DNA of 64,000 bases from Echinarachnius parma (GCA_037951105.1 JBAMJV010007226.1:1-64000); one strand, 5' to 3'. Positions 12,688 through 24,070 are shown, numbered from the stretch's first letter. Made by a program: numbers and translations. Notes: generated by a model not told the origin, from the letters alone.

Positions 12688-14085
12688 ATGGATCTAGCTA
12701 ACTTAATTGCAGCTGGTGAGAAGTTTGGCTTAAGTGGGGATGATCTTAAGAAGTTTGTTTCCGAGCAACAGAATAGACAAAGAGATGAGAGAGCTGAAAT
12801 GTTAGAGTTAAAGAAACAGGAAAAGGAAGCTGCAGAAGCGCAGTTAGACTTAGCGCGCGAGAAACAAGTGAAAGGTGAGCATAGTACGGAAAGTTGGAGA
12901 GCAAGATCTCCTAAATTGCCTCCATTCTATGAAGATAAAGATAATATTGATGCTTACCTACAACGATTTGAACGATATGCAGAAAGTCAAAATTGGCCGA
13001 CTAGTGACTGGGCTATCAATCTGAGCGCATTGCTCACAGGTAAAGCCCTGGAGGTTCACGCAAGGTTAACAAGTGATGAAGCTAAAGATTATAAGACATT
13101 GAAAAATGCACTTTTGAAAGCATTCCAACTAACCGCTGAAGGATTTCGTTCCAAGTTCTATTCAGGAAAACCCGCCACAGGAGAAACGGCATCTCAGTAT
13201 GCAAATAGATTTGATAACTACTTACGCAGATGGATTGACCTTTCTGGTATTAAGCAACAGTTCCAGAGCCTAATGGATCTTCTTCTCCTTGAGCATTTCA
13301 TCAATGGTTGTCATCGTGATTTAGCCATCTTCCTGAGAGAACGACAACCCCAGACTACGAAGGACGCCGCCAGACTCGCAGAACAATACCTAGACGCGAG
13401 AGGAGGCGTATTCAGAATGATTCCACCTCAAAGGAACAACCAGGCCAGACAGCCACCACGTGCTGACATTCCAAGACAGGAGGGTAAGACAAGTCCTTCA
13501 CAAAATGCATTGAGCAGGCCATCATATCCGCCTAAATGTTACAACTGCCACCAGCAAGGACATATTAGCCGAGATTGTCCAAAACCAGTAACCAGACCCA
13601 AAACCTGTTATATTTGTCACAAACCAGGGCACATTGCTAACTATTGTCCTTTCTCTCCCATGAAATCAGCAGGTCTACTGACTCCGGAGGAACCAGAATC
13701 GGCACCTTCATCGGGAACTGAACCATCCGCTTTGGAACCTGAACAATTACAATCTAACCCTCATAGTCCATGTCATTGTCCTGATTGTACTAAAACACAG
13801 GTCCGATTTGAAGCGTCGTGTATGATGGTACGAACGCCATCAAATGCAACCAACCTGGACTCCACCACAGATCATGTCAAATTTAGGTGTGGACATTCTC
13901 TACCATTAATGAGTGCTGCATGTACTAATGAACATGCTGTTAGACAAATGCCAGTTACCACAGGGGTAATCCACAATAGACAAATTTCTGTTCTTAGAGA
14001 CAGTGGGTGCAGTGGGGCTGTCATTAGGCAAGATCTTGTACAGTCAAATCAAATGACTGGTGAAGAAAGTACTTGCGATCATTGA
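12688..14085 (+). CDS. Retrotransposon gag and start of protease
   Basis: Start chosen at ATG 12688 (MDLANLIAAGEKFG). The N-terminal half is a charged coiled-coil followed by a capsid-like retrotransposon gag domain (FERYAESQNWP, LLTGKALEV). Two CCHC zinc knuckles follow, CYNCHQQGHISRDC and CYICHKPGHIANYC (about 13537-13650), for nucleic-acid binding. Near the end VLRDSGCSGAVI provides the DSG catalytic motif of the aspartic protease. The frame then runs into a stop at 14083-14085 in the middle of the protease, so gag and protease share this frame and the remainder of the protease lies in another. Confidence 0.88.
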   Translation: MDLANLIAAGEKFGLSGDDLKKFVSEQQNRQRDERAEMLELKKQEKEAAEAQLDLAREKQVKGEHSTESWRARSPKLPPFYEDKDNIDAYLQRFERYAESQNWPTSDWAINLSALLTGKALEVHARLTSDEAKDYKTLKNALLKAFQLTAEGFRSKFYSGKPATGETASQYANRFDNYLRRWIDLSGIKQQFQSLMDLLLLEHFINGCHRDLAIFLRERQPQTTKDAARLAEQYLDARGGVFRMIPPQRNNQARQPPRADIPRQEGKTSPSQNALSRPSYPPKCYNCHQQGHISRDCPKPVTRPKTCYICHKPGHIANYCPFSPMKSAGLLTPEEPESAPSSGTEPSALEPEQLQSNPHSPCHCPDCTKTQVRFEASCMMVRTPSNATNLDSTTDHVKFRCGHSLPLMSAACTNEHAVRQMPVTTGVIHNRQISVLRDSGCSGAVIRQDLVQSNQMTGEESTCDH

Positions 14086-14419
14086 TGTGAATACCCCTTT
14101 CTACACAGGAACCATTCATGCTTTGTGTATGAAAACCCCTCTCTATGACCTAATTTTAGGCAATCTCCCTGGAGTGAGAGGACCAGACAACCCAGATTCA
14201 GACTGGAAACCAACTCCGAATTCCGCTTGTGCAGTACAGACGAGAGCCCAAGCCCAACAAGACGGCAAACCGTTTCGTCAACTCAAAACTCCGCACGTGA
14301 TGGACGACATCGTCACCCCAGCAGCCCTCAAGGAAGCCCAGCAGAATGATGAAACGTTGCACCGACTGCGAGAACTCGCCGAACAACATACAGAGAAAGT
14401 AAGTCCCTACAACAATTGA
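14065..14419 (+). pseudogene. Protease remainder and linker to integrase, frame-shifted
   Basis: Reads IIDVNTPFYTGTIHALCMK and LYDLILGNLPGVRGPDNP, the C-terminal part of a retropepsin, then a linker with VTPAALKEAQQND. It is in a different frame from the protease start, with the change near 14065-14075, and ends at a stop at 14417-14419. Similarity to the family appears to continue past the stop, so this looks like decay, though a programmed shift at the first junction cannot be excluded. Confidence 0.65.
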
Positions 14420-14438
14420 TCATCCTTCTTCTACAAAG

Positions 14439-16655
14439 ATGGAATTATGTATAGATCTTTCCATTCTTCAAATATGGATCCAGACACAGTCATCACTGAA
14501 AGTTGTTGTACCCAAACAATTCCGCAAACAGGTCATGCAAACAGCTCATGAAACTCTTCTAGGAGGACATCAAGGTGCGAAGAAAACAACTGATAAGATC
14601 CTTTCCAACTTCTTTTGGCCTGGCATGAACGCCGATATTACAATATATTGTAGATCCTGTGATGTATGCCAACGTACAGTATCAAGAGGTAGAGTTACCA
14701 AAATGCCACTCGGAAAGATGCCCCTCATAGAAACCCCCTTTGAGCGTATCGCTGTAGATATAGTTGGACCAATACACCCAATGGCCGATCAGAAGAATCG
14801 ATATATACTTACAGTCATTGATTATGCCACCAGGTACCCAGAAGCAATTCCATTACCAAGCATCGAGACAGAAAGAGTTGCAGAGGCCCTAGTAAGCATC
14901 TTCACCAGAGTAGGGATCCCGAAGGAAATGCTAACTGATCAAGGAACTCAATTCACATCAGACCTCATGAAAGAAGTAAGCAAGTTACTTTCCCTCAAAT
15001 ACTTCACTACAACTCCATACCACCCTATCGCGAACGGTCTCGTCGAACGCTTTAATGGCACCCTCAAGCAGATGCTCAAACGCATGTGCGCCGCAAACCC
15101 AAAGGACTGGGACAGGTACATCACACCACTACTCTTTGCAGTCCGAGACTCCCCACAGGAAAGTATGGGTTTCTCCCCATTCGAGCTGCTCTATGGGAGG
15201 AAAGTGCGGGGACCCCTTGACATCCTCAGAGAACTCTGGACTGAAGAGGCAGAGACCAGTGAAACCAAATCCACCTACCAGTATATACTGGATCTCCGAA
15301 ATCGAATAGACGAAGCTTGTCGTAACGCCCACACTCAACTGCAGAAATCATCCGAGAGGTACGCGAAGTACTACAATCAAAAGGCAAGACACCGAGAATT
15401 TCAAGTAGGAGACAAAGTACTACTCCTCCTACCAACCGATAGGAACAAGCTCCTTCTACAGTGGAAAGGTCCATTTGAAGTTATTTCCAAAATCAACTCG
15501 ATGGACTACAGAATTGACCTCAATGGTAAACCAAAGGTGTTTCACATTAATCTCCTGAAACAATATTTTGACAGAAATAATATTTCTCCCTCTCTTTCAG
15601 GTGCTGAGACGGCTTGCACTGCAGTGATCGAATGGGAGGATGATGACACCGACAATGACGACACACAACCGGAACTAACAAACACATCCCTCTTGCAGCC
15701 ATTTCCACTACAGGCAAAAGAGTCACTTGCTGACGTCACAATTAATCCAGACATTTCTTCCACACAGAAAGAACAGGTCAACCAACTTCTCTACGAATAT
15801 CAAGACGTCCTGTCAGATTTACCTGGTCGAACATCGCTTGGAGAACACACCATCAAACTCAAAGAAACTGACCGTCTCAAAAGTAAACCTTATCCCATTC
15901 CTCATTCTCTTAGAGATACCGTCAGGGAAGAGGTGAAGACCATGCTGTCTATGGGAGTAATAGAGCCGTCAGAGAGCCCCATAGCTTCCCCTATTGTACT
16001 TGTCAAAAAGCCAGATGGTAGCAATCGGTTCTGTGTAGATTTCAGGAAACTAAACAAGGTTACTGTATTTGACGCTGAGCCAATACCGGACCAGGATGAG
16101 CTTTTCACGAAGGTTGCTCATGCAAAATTCTTCACAAAAATTGACCTCAGTAAGGGGTACTGGCAGGTACCCATGTCACATGAATGTAAACCACTTACCG
16201 CCTTTCTCACCCCAGACGGGCTCTTTCAATTCATAGTTATGCCATTCGGCCTAGTGAATGCTCCTGCCTCTTTCAGCCGATTGATGCGACGACTCCTAGA
16301 TGGACTGAAGGGAGTTGTAAACTACATAGATGACATCCTCATCTACTCACCTACGTGGGAACAGCACCTAGCTACACTAGGTGAAGTACTCGGGAGACTT
16401 CGATCTGCAAGACTGACCGCCCGACCAAGTAAATGCTTCATTGCGCAGACGAGCATTAAATTCCTGGGACATGTGATCGGAGAGGGACAAGTGAAACCCA
16501 GACCAGAAAAACTTCAAGGCCATCCAAGAAATAAGTCGACCCCAAACCAAACGAGAGCTCAGATCATTTCTTGGTACGACCAACTACTATCGGAAGTTCA
16601 TACCCAATTATGCCGCTGTTGCAGCGCCACTCACAGACAGGACCAGAAACGCTGA
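14439..16655 (+). CDS. Retrotransposon integrase followed by reverse transcriptase
   Basis: One frame carries, in order: the HHCC zinc domain (HETLLGGHQG, CRSCDVCQ), the DDE integrase core (VDIVGPI, TDQGTQF, ANGLVERFNG), a GPY/F-type C-terminal module (LLQWKGPFEVISK), then a gypsy-type reverse transcriptase (FCVDFRKLN, TKIDLSKGYWQVPM, MPFGLVNAPASF, YIDDILIYS, FLGHVI). Integrase inserts the cDNA; reverse transcriptase makes it. A frame change near 16518 turns the last part into unrelated residues. The first residues before about 14495 may also be out of frame with the upstream linker. Homology begins around KVVVPKQFRKQ. Confidence 0.92.
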   Translation: MELCIDLSILQIWIQTQSSLKVVVPKQFRKQVMQTAHETLLGGHQGAKKTTDKILSNFFWPGMNADITIYCRSCDVCQRTVSRGRVTKMPLGKMPLIETPFERIAVDIVGPIHPMADQKNRYILTVIDYATRYPEAIPLPSIETERVAEALVSIFTRVGIPKEMLTDQGTQFTSDLMKEVSKLLSLKYFTTTPYHPIANGLVERFNGTLKQMLKRMCAANPKDWDRYITPLLFAVRDSPQESMGFSPFELLYGRKVRGPLDILRELWTEEAETSETKSTYQYILDLRNRIDEACRNAHTQLQKSSERYAKYYNQKARHREFQVGDKVLLLLPTDRNKLLLQWKGPFEVISKINSMDYRIDLNGKPKVFHINLLKQYFDRNNISPSLSGAETACTAVIEWEDDDTDNDDTQPELTNTSLLQPFPLQAKESLADVTINPDISSTQKEQVNQLLYEYQDVLSDLPGRTSLGEHTIKLKETDRLKSKPYPIPHSLRDTVREEVKTMLSMGVIEPSESPIASPIVLVKKPDGSNRFCVDFRKLNKVTVFDAEPIPDQDELFTKVAHAKFFTKIDLSKGYWQVPMSHECKPLTAFLTPDGLFQFIVMPFGLVNAPASFSRLMRRLLDGLKGVVNYIDDILIYSPTWEQHLATLGEVLGRLRSARLTARPSKCFIAQTSIKFLGHVIGEGQVKPRPEKLQGHPRNKSTPNQTRAQIISWYDQLLSEVHTQLCRCCSATHRQDQKR

Positions 16656-17124
16656 ACCAAACAAAGTTCGCTGGGAAACGAGTGAGGAGAAAGCCTACAC
16701 TACACTGAAAGAAAAACTAGCAAACCCACCCATTCTTCAGTTACCTGATTTGTCACAAGAGTTCCTTCTCAGAACGGACGCATCAGATGTTGGACTGGGA
16801 GCAGTCCTACTTCAGACACACCAAGATGAACGATTTCCCGTCGCGTATGCGAGCAGAAAATTGCTCCGTCGAGAGAAAGCATACTCAACCATAGAACGCG
16901 AGTGTCTAGCCATAGTTTGGGCTATCAGAAAGTTTGAAACATATCTGTACGGTAGGCCATTTGTGCTAGAAACGGACCACCATCCCTTAGTCTACATGAA
17001 CAGTGCAAAACCTTCAAATGGAAGGCTCATGAGATGGATTTTGGCATTACAACCCTACAGATTTCGGATTGAAGCAATCCGCGGTAGCGAGAATGTCGGC
17101 GCGGATGTACTAAGTCGCTTGTAA
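16519..17124 (+). pseudogene. End of reverse transcriptase and RNase H, shifted frame
   Basis: Contains FLLRTDASDVGLGAVLLQ, YSTIERECLAIVWAI, FVLETDHHPLVYMN and SENVGADVLSRL, the conserved acidic motifs of the gypsy RNase H, which degrades the RNA strand of the hybrid. The homology starts upstream, from about 16519, one frame away from the reverse transcriptase. The stop after LSRL is at 17122-17124. No envelope-like frame and no second integrase follow. Confidence 0.85.
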
Positions 17125-17153
17125 ATTAAAGTAAAACTGTAAATGCATTTCCT

Positions 17154-17170
17154 CAAAAGGGGGAGTGAAA
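17154..17170 (+). promoter_or_regulatory. Polypurine tract
   Basis: AAAAGGGGGAGTGAAA directly precedes the 3' LTR, the expected primer for plus-strand synthesis. Confidence 0.8.
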
Positions 17171-19255
17171 TGTCACAGTGAAAATGCATTTCTTTTAATT
17201 GATTTAATTTTATGAGCAAAGGTTGTAATTTTCCTTTAAGTTTTGCTTACTTCCCCTGTTGCTAGGTGATGTAAGTTAATTCATGCAGTAAGTGATGGCG
17301 CAAGAGAGAGAGTCTTTTTAAGCCAGAGAGTCAATGAGTAGACTGTGCCATTGATGACTGATTTTATTTGCATATCAATTGAGAACTATGTGCAGAGAGA
17401 GAGAGAGAGAGAGGAGTCCTTGCCTGATGTGGCGTGTAGCTGTGTAGCTGAGTGCACTGAGCCTTTTTTTTTGACCAGCTGCTATAGATATTTTCATGGA
17501 AGGGTGATTTTGGACACGCACCTTCCAGTAGATTTATAGGTTTTTGGGGGTAGTCACATTTTAGATGTTGGTGAGCACAGATGTGCAATTTTGGTAGCAG
17601 GCAGCGATTATGTAGTCCAGCTAAGCAGCCATTTTGATTGTGGTTTTGAAACTGTATAATGTGGCAAGAAACAGCCTAATATCAGCAATTTGGGTTCCAG
17701 TTATTTCTTCATACCTTATTTGAGGTCAGATACAACTTGTAGACCACCATTTATTCCAGTCATCGGTGAGTTACGATGTTATTTTATACTTTTATTTAAT
17801 GGGTGTGGCACGTAAAGTGAGTGCATAGTCAGTAAGGTGAAATGTTACACTACATGATAAAAACTTTGTGCTCTATGAAATGTTTAAATAAAACAATGTG
17901 ATATCATGCATGTCATACACAGAGTTTAAGAGAATATTTTAATTGTTGAAATTGATTTATAATGTGAAGTAATGAGTCAGTTTACAAATACTTACCTATC
18001 ACCGGAAATTAGTTAAATAAGTGTTTAAACCCAGTGCGTGCTTTAAAGTTAAATTGTTATGAAAGAAGTACAAGCATACATGTTATTTAGAATTGTCAGG
18101 ACATATTGTAGAAGTCTTTTGGAATATGTTTTAATTTATAGATGGCACCGAGGTTGGGCGTGGTTCCAGAGAAGGACTCGCTTTCGGACATCCAGTTTAG
18201 TCACCACAGTCTCGTGGGAGAACATGCAGTCACAGTGCGGTGATGTATATTTGACACAAGACATTTCTTCATTTTGGATTTCTTCGTTTACGGCCAAGTG
18301 ATTAATTCGCGGACATTGAGAGATTTTGAGAGACAGTGTTTGGCGATATCTTTTGAATGAACGTTCGGTGTAATGACAGCCTTGTCATTCAAAGACATAC
18401 ACTTCCGTTGAACGGTTGACTTTAAAGGCTTAACACGAAATTATAGAAAGTACTACAGACTCTTGAGTAGTTCTTTTGAATTTGGAAACGGTACATGCTG
18501 TACTTCATATATTGTGTTTTTGGATCTTGTTGTATATACCTTTTGGATTTTGTGAGTAGTTACATTCATGTATGTGTTCCCAAGCTAGAGCTCCAGGAAA
18601 CAATAGGAGTATGGGTAATTTTGAGGAGGCCATATATTAAATTAACTTTGTGATGGGATCAATACAGGATCCTGTTCACTAATTGAGAATTGGGATTGGA
18701 CTTTGGGATTCGACTTTTGGGGTTAACGCTGAGATGCATTTGTATATGTTTATAGATGAGCTTTGTTTGGGGTGTTGAAACCTTGAAGATAATTTGGGTA
18801 TTGATGTCATGATCACAAGGCAGGATCATCAGGACAATTGTGTTATGGGGTATTTGAACATATGAGTGGTAAGGTGAAGGTTGTGTATTTATGAAAGTGG
18901 GTCAAAGCAGGATCCTTTTCATTTGTGAGTATATTCAACTTATATATTAAAGGTAACCATTTGAGGTTGGATCAACGCAGGATCCTTCTCATTTTAGGAG
19001 AGGTTGAGGGGTAGTGGTAAGGACTATTTTGTTTGGGGTCACAAAGAGATGAAGCGGAATAGTAATTTGTTATAAAACACTTTTGATGCTGAGATTTTGG
19101 GTTATAGTATATTTCATCTTCACTACGGTAAAAGATTGATTGAATGATTTTGAACTTTGGTAATTTTTGTTTATTGAACTGAAATAAATTGCATATATTT
19201 TGATGTTACATGGCACGAGCGAATAATTCATTATTTTGAGTCTTCCCGTGTGACA
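17171..19255 (+). repeat. 3' LTR (2085 bp)
   Basis: Partner of 10364-12487, with the same termini and only scattered base changes that I could see. The GA run is short here (about 17395-17412). Followed by the target duplication ACCAC. Confidence 0.93.
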
Positions 19256-19494
19256 ACCACCAACATTCTTTGCTAAATGTAATGTTACCGTTGTTATATA
19301 TTGTATATGTCATTGTCCATATAAATTATGAATCGATGACTCTGCAACTTATGGTGGTGGGATTATGGTTCTTGGCCCTGGCTTTGGTGGATAGTATCTA
19401 GATCTAAAAACTATTAGATATTTTAGTATATTTTATGGTTGATCCTTCTCAAGTTGTTTTTCCAGGGAACTTGATGAAGTATGTCATTATTAGT

Positions 19495-20198
19495 GGGGTT
19501 TACAATAACTTGCACATGAGTTTTATAGGGGTCTGCTCGCGATTCATAAGGACCGATATTCATAAGGACCACAATTCATGAGGACCACTACCCATAAGGA
19601 CCGCTATTTATAATGACCACTGTTCACAAAATCCGCTATTCCCCGTTAATAAATTTCCCAAAACAATAAAAAACATAAAAGGAAAGGGGTCAATTTCAGA
19701 ATTGTATTAATAGTGACCCTCTTCTTACATTAAGAATAGCGACTCTCTTTTCATATTATGAATAGCGACTCTCTTTTCATATTATGAATAGCGACACTCT
19801 TTTTACATTATCAATAGCGACCCTTTACTTACATCATGAATAGCGACTCTCTTTTCATATTATGAATAGCGACCTTCTTCTTACATTATAAATAGCGACC
19901 CTCTTCTTGCAGTATGAATAGCGACCCCTTTCTTAGATTATGAATAACGACCCTGAATGCATATGATGAATAGCGGTACTTATGAGAGGTGACCCCCAAT
20001 GTGAATTATGAATAGCGCCCCTTCCTCATGTTTATGAGTAGCGACCCTCATTTATTATTATAAATAACGGTCCTAATGAGTAGTGACCCTCTATTTGAAT
20101 AACAAAGTAGCGACCCTCATCTTATATTATGAATAGCGGTCCTAATGAGTAGTGACCCTCTATTTGAATAACAAAGTAGTGACCCTCATCTTATATGA
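19495..20198 (+). repeat. Degenerate tandem satellite, GAATAGCGACC unit
   Basis: After several ATTCATAAGGACC-like units (19540-19640) comes an array of about 30-bp repeats, TATGAATAGCGACCCTCTT and variants, to 20195. It resumes at 21272-21400 beyond an inserted element. There is no leader and no constant repeat/unique spacer pattern, so this is not CRISPR. Confidence 0.75.
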
Positions 20199-21271
20199 GA
20201 CCGGCTCCCACAGAATGGGTATAAAGTCGCGATGGGTCTTTAGTACTAAGAGCCTCAAAATCATAAAATATTGTCTTTGGCTGAAATTTTAAACTTTATG
20301 GGATTTGATACTTACATGTTTCATCTACATTCTCTGAAAATTTCAGGTCCTTATTCAAATTTTTTATGCCGTAAATAATGATTTTTCTAAGCAACCTTCA
20401 TTTCGGTTTCGACCAGAAACTCAGTAAATCTGCGCTGGCTGATCATGATCGATTGTGAAACGAACGCGCCAGCTATTTGTGTGTGATTCGACCGTACCGC
20501 CGCGGCGAGCTGCAAGAGGAAAGCACTGTAGCTGTACAGTGATTGGTCAGACTAACCTGAATAGAGTTGTATTGTCCGTGTGTTGTACATTTCCGGGAAG
20601 CGTGCGCAGCATTTAACTTACTGTATAGTAAACGAGTGGTTGGTTTGTTTATAATTCTATGGGTACCGCATTGAATCGCGCTGGGCATGCCGCAAGTGTG
20701 CAGTGTGCGTGTGCAGCGTACCATATCATACAGTATCAAACTGCGCTTTTCTTTTGTCTACCGGTGGTACAGCGGCAGTACATTGAATATGATGCGGTGG
20801 TTTATGGCGGTACGTAATACACCGCGGTTGTAATACATGCACATCAAAGGGCAGCACATGGGCTAGTTTGTTGATCAACTGAGACTTAGGGCTGAGGCTT
20901 TGTTCAATTACGTAATACCGGCGAAAGCGTTGCTGATTAGCCGATGAATAACAGTATAACTGCGCATGCATTATTTTGTTTGCTGATCGATTACGAAAAG
21001 CGGAAAGGTAAAAGCGAACCGTTCAACTTCTCGCTCGGTGTGTGAGAATGCTTTTCTGAATGGATGCAAAACTTAAGAAGCGATTTTCTCCGTTGTTTGA
21101 CAAATCACGGGGCTCTGGTCCATGTTATTAATTTGCGTTTTTCTAGCCTTCAAGAAACTCATACTTATCAAGTTGTATATCATTTTAAAGCTGAAATCCT
21201 AGAGAATTCAAAACACTCAAACTCTCAATTTTGATATTCCCTATGAATTACCCAAAGTGACAGAGCCGGTC
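20199..21271. mobile_element. Inverted-terminal element splitting the satellite
   Basis: Left end GACCGGCTC, with GGGTA about 13 bases inside, and right end GAGCCGGTC, with TACCC inside, are inverse. The satellite continues on both sides, which marks this as an insertion. The interior 1.07 kb is more GC-rich and has no convincing frame. Confidence 0.65.
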
Positions 21272-21617
21272 ACATATTATGAATAGCGGTCCTTTTGAAT
21301 TACGGTCATTATGCTTTGATGAATTAGGGACCCTTTTTGTTCTATGAATAGTGGTCCTTCAGTATTGAATAGCGGTCATTATGTATAGCGAGAGTAATTC
21401 GTTTTATACCGGAAAGCACGGAACCGTAAATGGCATAAAAAAAAATGACGGAATTCGTGTGCGCCACTAGCGTAGACACGTGGCGGATATGATTCTCCAT
21501 ACGTTTCGGTGAGGGGGTGGAATGTACAGATATATCATACAATTTATAAAAGTTAATATATTTAAATTAATGTTTATTTTAATTTGATTGAGTTTAAAAT
21601 TGACACATCTTATATAT

Positions 21618-22196
21618 ACAGGGTGGCCCCCCAAAAAACGGAACGGGGCACTTCCCAAAATACAGGGTGGCCCAAAAAAAACGGAACGGGGCACTTCCCA
21701 AAATAAAGTTCCAAAATATTTATGTCCATCGGATAGGGTGTCTTTTCCAATGAACTACGATACCAAGAACAGTAATTTTGGTCGTGTAGTTTTTGTTTCA
21801 AGACGCTGTGCGTGAAACCATGTCAGGTGCCCATTTTTGTAAACTTTTACCTAGTCAATGCCAGTTAAATTGCACTCCCTGCCCGTAATACCATTCAACG
21901 AACATGTCCATTCTCTCGGCACACGGCTGAGTGCACACTAACAATGGCGCGCCTTAGGGTCCATGGTTCAACTGTATGAAAGGCGGTACGTGCGATGTAT
22001 TCAACACTCGCTCGGTAAAAATTGACAAAAAAGAGAACCTGACATGGTGTCACTCCAAGCGCCCTAAAACAAAAACTACACAACCAAATTGACTGTTCTT
22101 GGTATCGTTGTTCATTTGAAAAGACACCCTATCCGATGGACATAATACATTTGTTACTATATTTTGGGAAGTGCCCCGTTCCGTTTTTTTTGGGCC
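21618..22196. mobile_element. mariner-like MITE (TACAGGGTGGCCC termini)
   Basis: The left terminus is doubled (TACAGGGTGGCCC at about 21618 and again at 21662, each followed by AACGGAACGGGGCACTTCCC). The inverse right terminus GGGGCCACCCTGTA-type ends at about 22203. Subterminal TCCATCGGATAGGGTGTC is also inverted. TA flanks. No transposase frame. Confidence 0.7.
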
Positions 22197-22203
22197 ACCC
22201 TGT

Positions 22204-22695
22204 ATAGTAACAAATGTATTATGTCCATCGGATAGAGTGTCTTTTCAAATGAACAACGATACCGAGAACAGTCAATTTGGTCCTGTAGTTTTTGTTTTAG
22301 GGCGATGTGAGTGACACCATGTCAGGTTCTCTTTTTTGTCAATTTGTATTGAGCCAGCGCTTGATGAATCGCACGAACCGCCGCTCATAGCGTTGAGTAT
22401 CCCGCATTTTTGTTAGTGTGCACTCAGTCGTGTGCCAAAAGAATGGTCATGGTCGCTCAAGTGGTAACCGTGCGGTTAAACTGGCATTGACTAGGTCGAA
22501 ATCGACATAAATCGGCACCTGACATGGTCTCACTCACAGCGTTCTTAAATAAAAACGACCTGACCAAAATTACTGTTCTTGGTATCGTTTTTCATTGGAA
22601 AAGACACCCTATCCGATGAACATAAACATTGTGGTATTATATTTTGGGAAGTGCCCCCTTCCGTGTTTTGTTTTTGTTTTGGGCCACCCTGTATA
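22204..22695. mobile_element. Second, left-truncated copy of the same MITE
   Basis: Begins directly after the first with TAGTAACAAATG and TCCATCGGATAGAGTGTC, runs in the same order and ends with GGGCCACCCTGTATA at about 22695. Its left terminus is missing. Confidence 0.65.
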
Positions 22696-23440
22696 TAAGA
22701 CATGCCAACGTATCCTACTTTGCCCAAACATGCCAAAGGCGCCCGTCAAGCATGTTTAATATAGCACCTTTCCTTAGAGGGGTTGGGGTGGGGGGGGGGG
22801 GGGGGGGGTTCAGCCCTTATTAGAGGTTAAAAAACGGGAATATTTGGGGGAAATCACATCAAATTTGGGCAAAATTATATCATATTCGGGCAAACTCATG
22901 TCATATTCGGCCAAAATCAAGTAATCTTATAACGGCAAAATAAGGTCATCCACCGACAATTGTGTCATTTTGGGCCCAAATATGTCATTTTGGGTTCAAA
23001 ATATGTCATTTTTGGGCAAAATATGTAATTTTAAGTTTAAAACATCAAAATAATATCAATTTCAGTCATCAAAGTGGTGAAGACTCTTGCTTTAGGGCTT
23101 TACAAGTGAAATACACGGGAAGTATACTATTCAGGCAAAAGACCGCAGCCAGCTGGAAAAATGTTCCCCTTCGCCCATAGGAGGGGGCAGAGAGTATAGT
23201 CACCATAAGCTTGAGAATTCTAGCAAGAATATCTCAATTGCCTTAATTCAAATCAGTGGCACAAGCTTCTTTCACAAGATATTCTTATCGTTTATGTTCA
23301 TTGTTCAACCAACCTTTCCTAATTCTGTTCAGGCATCAGAATGAAGGGTCGATTGACACCTGATCATGGTATTACCGATCATATATATTGTATGATCTAG
23401 GACGCCAAAAAAAGAGAGATAATGTTATGAATGTATGCAA
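22696..23440. other. Poly-G tract and unassigned DNA
   Basis: A long G run at 22781-22808 is followed by a small array of TATGTCATTTTGGGC units (22850-23030). No gene seen. Confidence 0.5.
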
Positions 23441-23449
23441 TTATAGTCC

Positions 23450-24070
23450 AATTTAAATTTTGCCAAGCTTTTCAAAGCTATTAGAGAGGTTTGTTTATAA
23501 AAGGCTCTACGCATTCTTAGATAAACATGAATTGCTCAATCCAGACCAGTATGGATTTCGTATGGAACACTTTAAACTGACCTTGCTTTGTTGAAATATT
23601 ATGACCGTGTGTCACATGCCCTTGCTGATCGCCAGCATGTGGTAAGGTCTTTGACACTCTTGACCACTCGATTTTGTTGTGTAAATTGAAGCATTATGGA
23701 GTACGGGTATCGCTCTGCAATGGTTTTCTAGTTATGTATCTAACTAACATATGGCAGTATTTATGTTATAATTTTGTAAGTTCTAATATTCTTGCTTTAA
23801 AATGTGGTGTCCCTCAAGGATCTATTCTACTGCCACTATTGGTTCTTAATTTTATAATGATATGTGTAATGCTACAACAGCCTTACAATGTATATTATTT
23901 GCAGTTGATAAAAGCAGTTTAATTTCTCATCGTGATATTAACACAGTCGAGACTTGAATTAGCATTTTGCTTCCGAAGTTGACACAATGGTTTCGAAGTT
24001 ATATGATAGCTTTAAATGTATCAAAAACAAACTATATTTAATTTACAGGAAGAAAGATTTGCTGTCACAG
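23450..24070 (+). pseudogene. LINE reverse transcriptase relic (jockey/CR1-like)
   Basis: Several frames together show AIRE, FDTLDHSILLCKLKHYGV, LKCGVPQGSILLPLL and FVAVDKS-type motifs of a non-LTR reverse transcriptase, interrupted by stops and shifts. A matching 3' end of such an element occurs at 29280-29580. Confidence 0.7.

Larger units (their letters stand above)
10364..19255 (+). mobile_element. Full-length Gmr1-like Ty3/gypsy LTR retrotransposon in intron 2
   Basis: Bounded by two near-identical long terminal repeats that begin TGTCACAG and end GTGTGACA, flanked on both sides by the 5-bp target duplication ACCAC (10359-10363 and 19256-19260). Interior order: primer-binding site, gag with two CCHC knuckles, protease, integrase, reverse transcriptase, RNase H, polypurine tract. 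Integrase before reverse transcriptase is the Ty1/copia order, but the domains are Ty3/gypsy in type; this combination defines the Gmr1 group described from deuterostomes. Coding frames are broken at several points although the LTRs hardly differ. It lies in the sense direction of the host gene. Confidence 0.93.

Noticed and set aside
15055..15309. Extra open frames within the integrase region
   Set aside because: Overlap the integrase frame and have no motif of their own.
14439..16655. An endogenous retrovirus with envelope gene
   Set aside because: No envelope-like frame lies between RNase H and the 3' LTR; gene order and content fit an LTR retrotransposon.
19700..20198. Possible CRISPR-like array
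   Set aside because: Units are degenerate and contiguous without constant repeats and unique spacers, and the DNA is animal.
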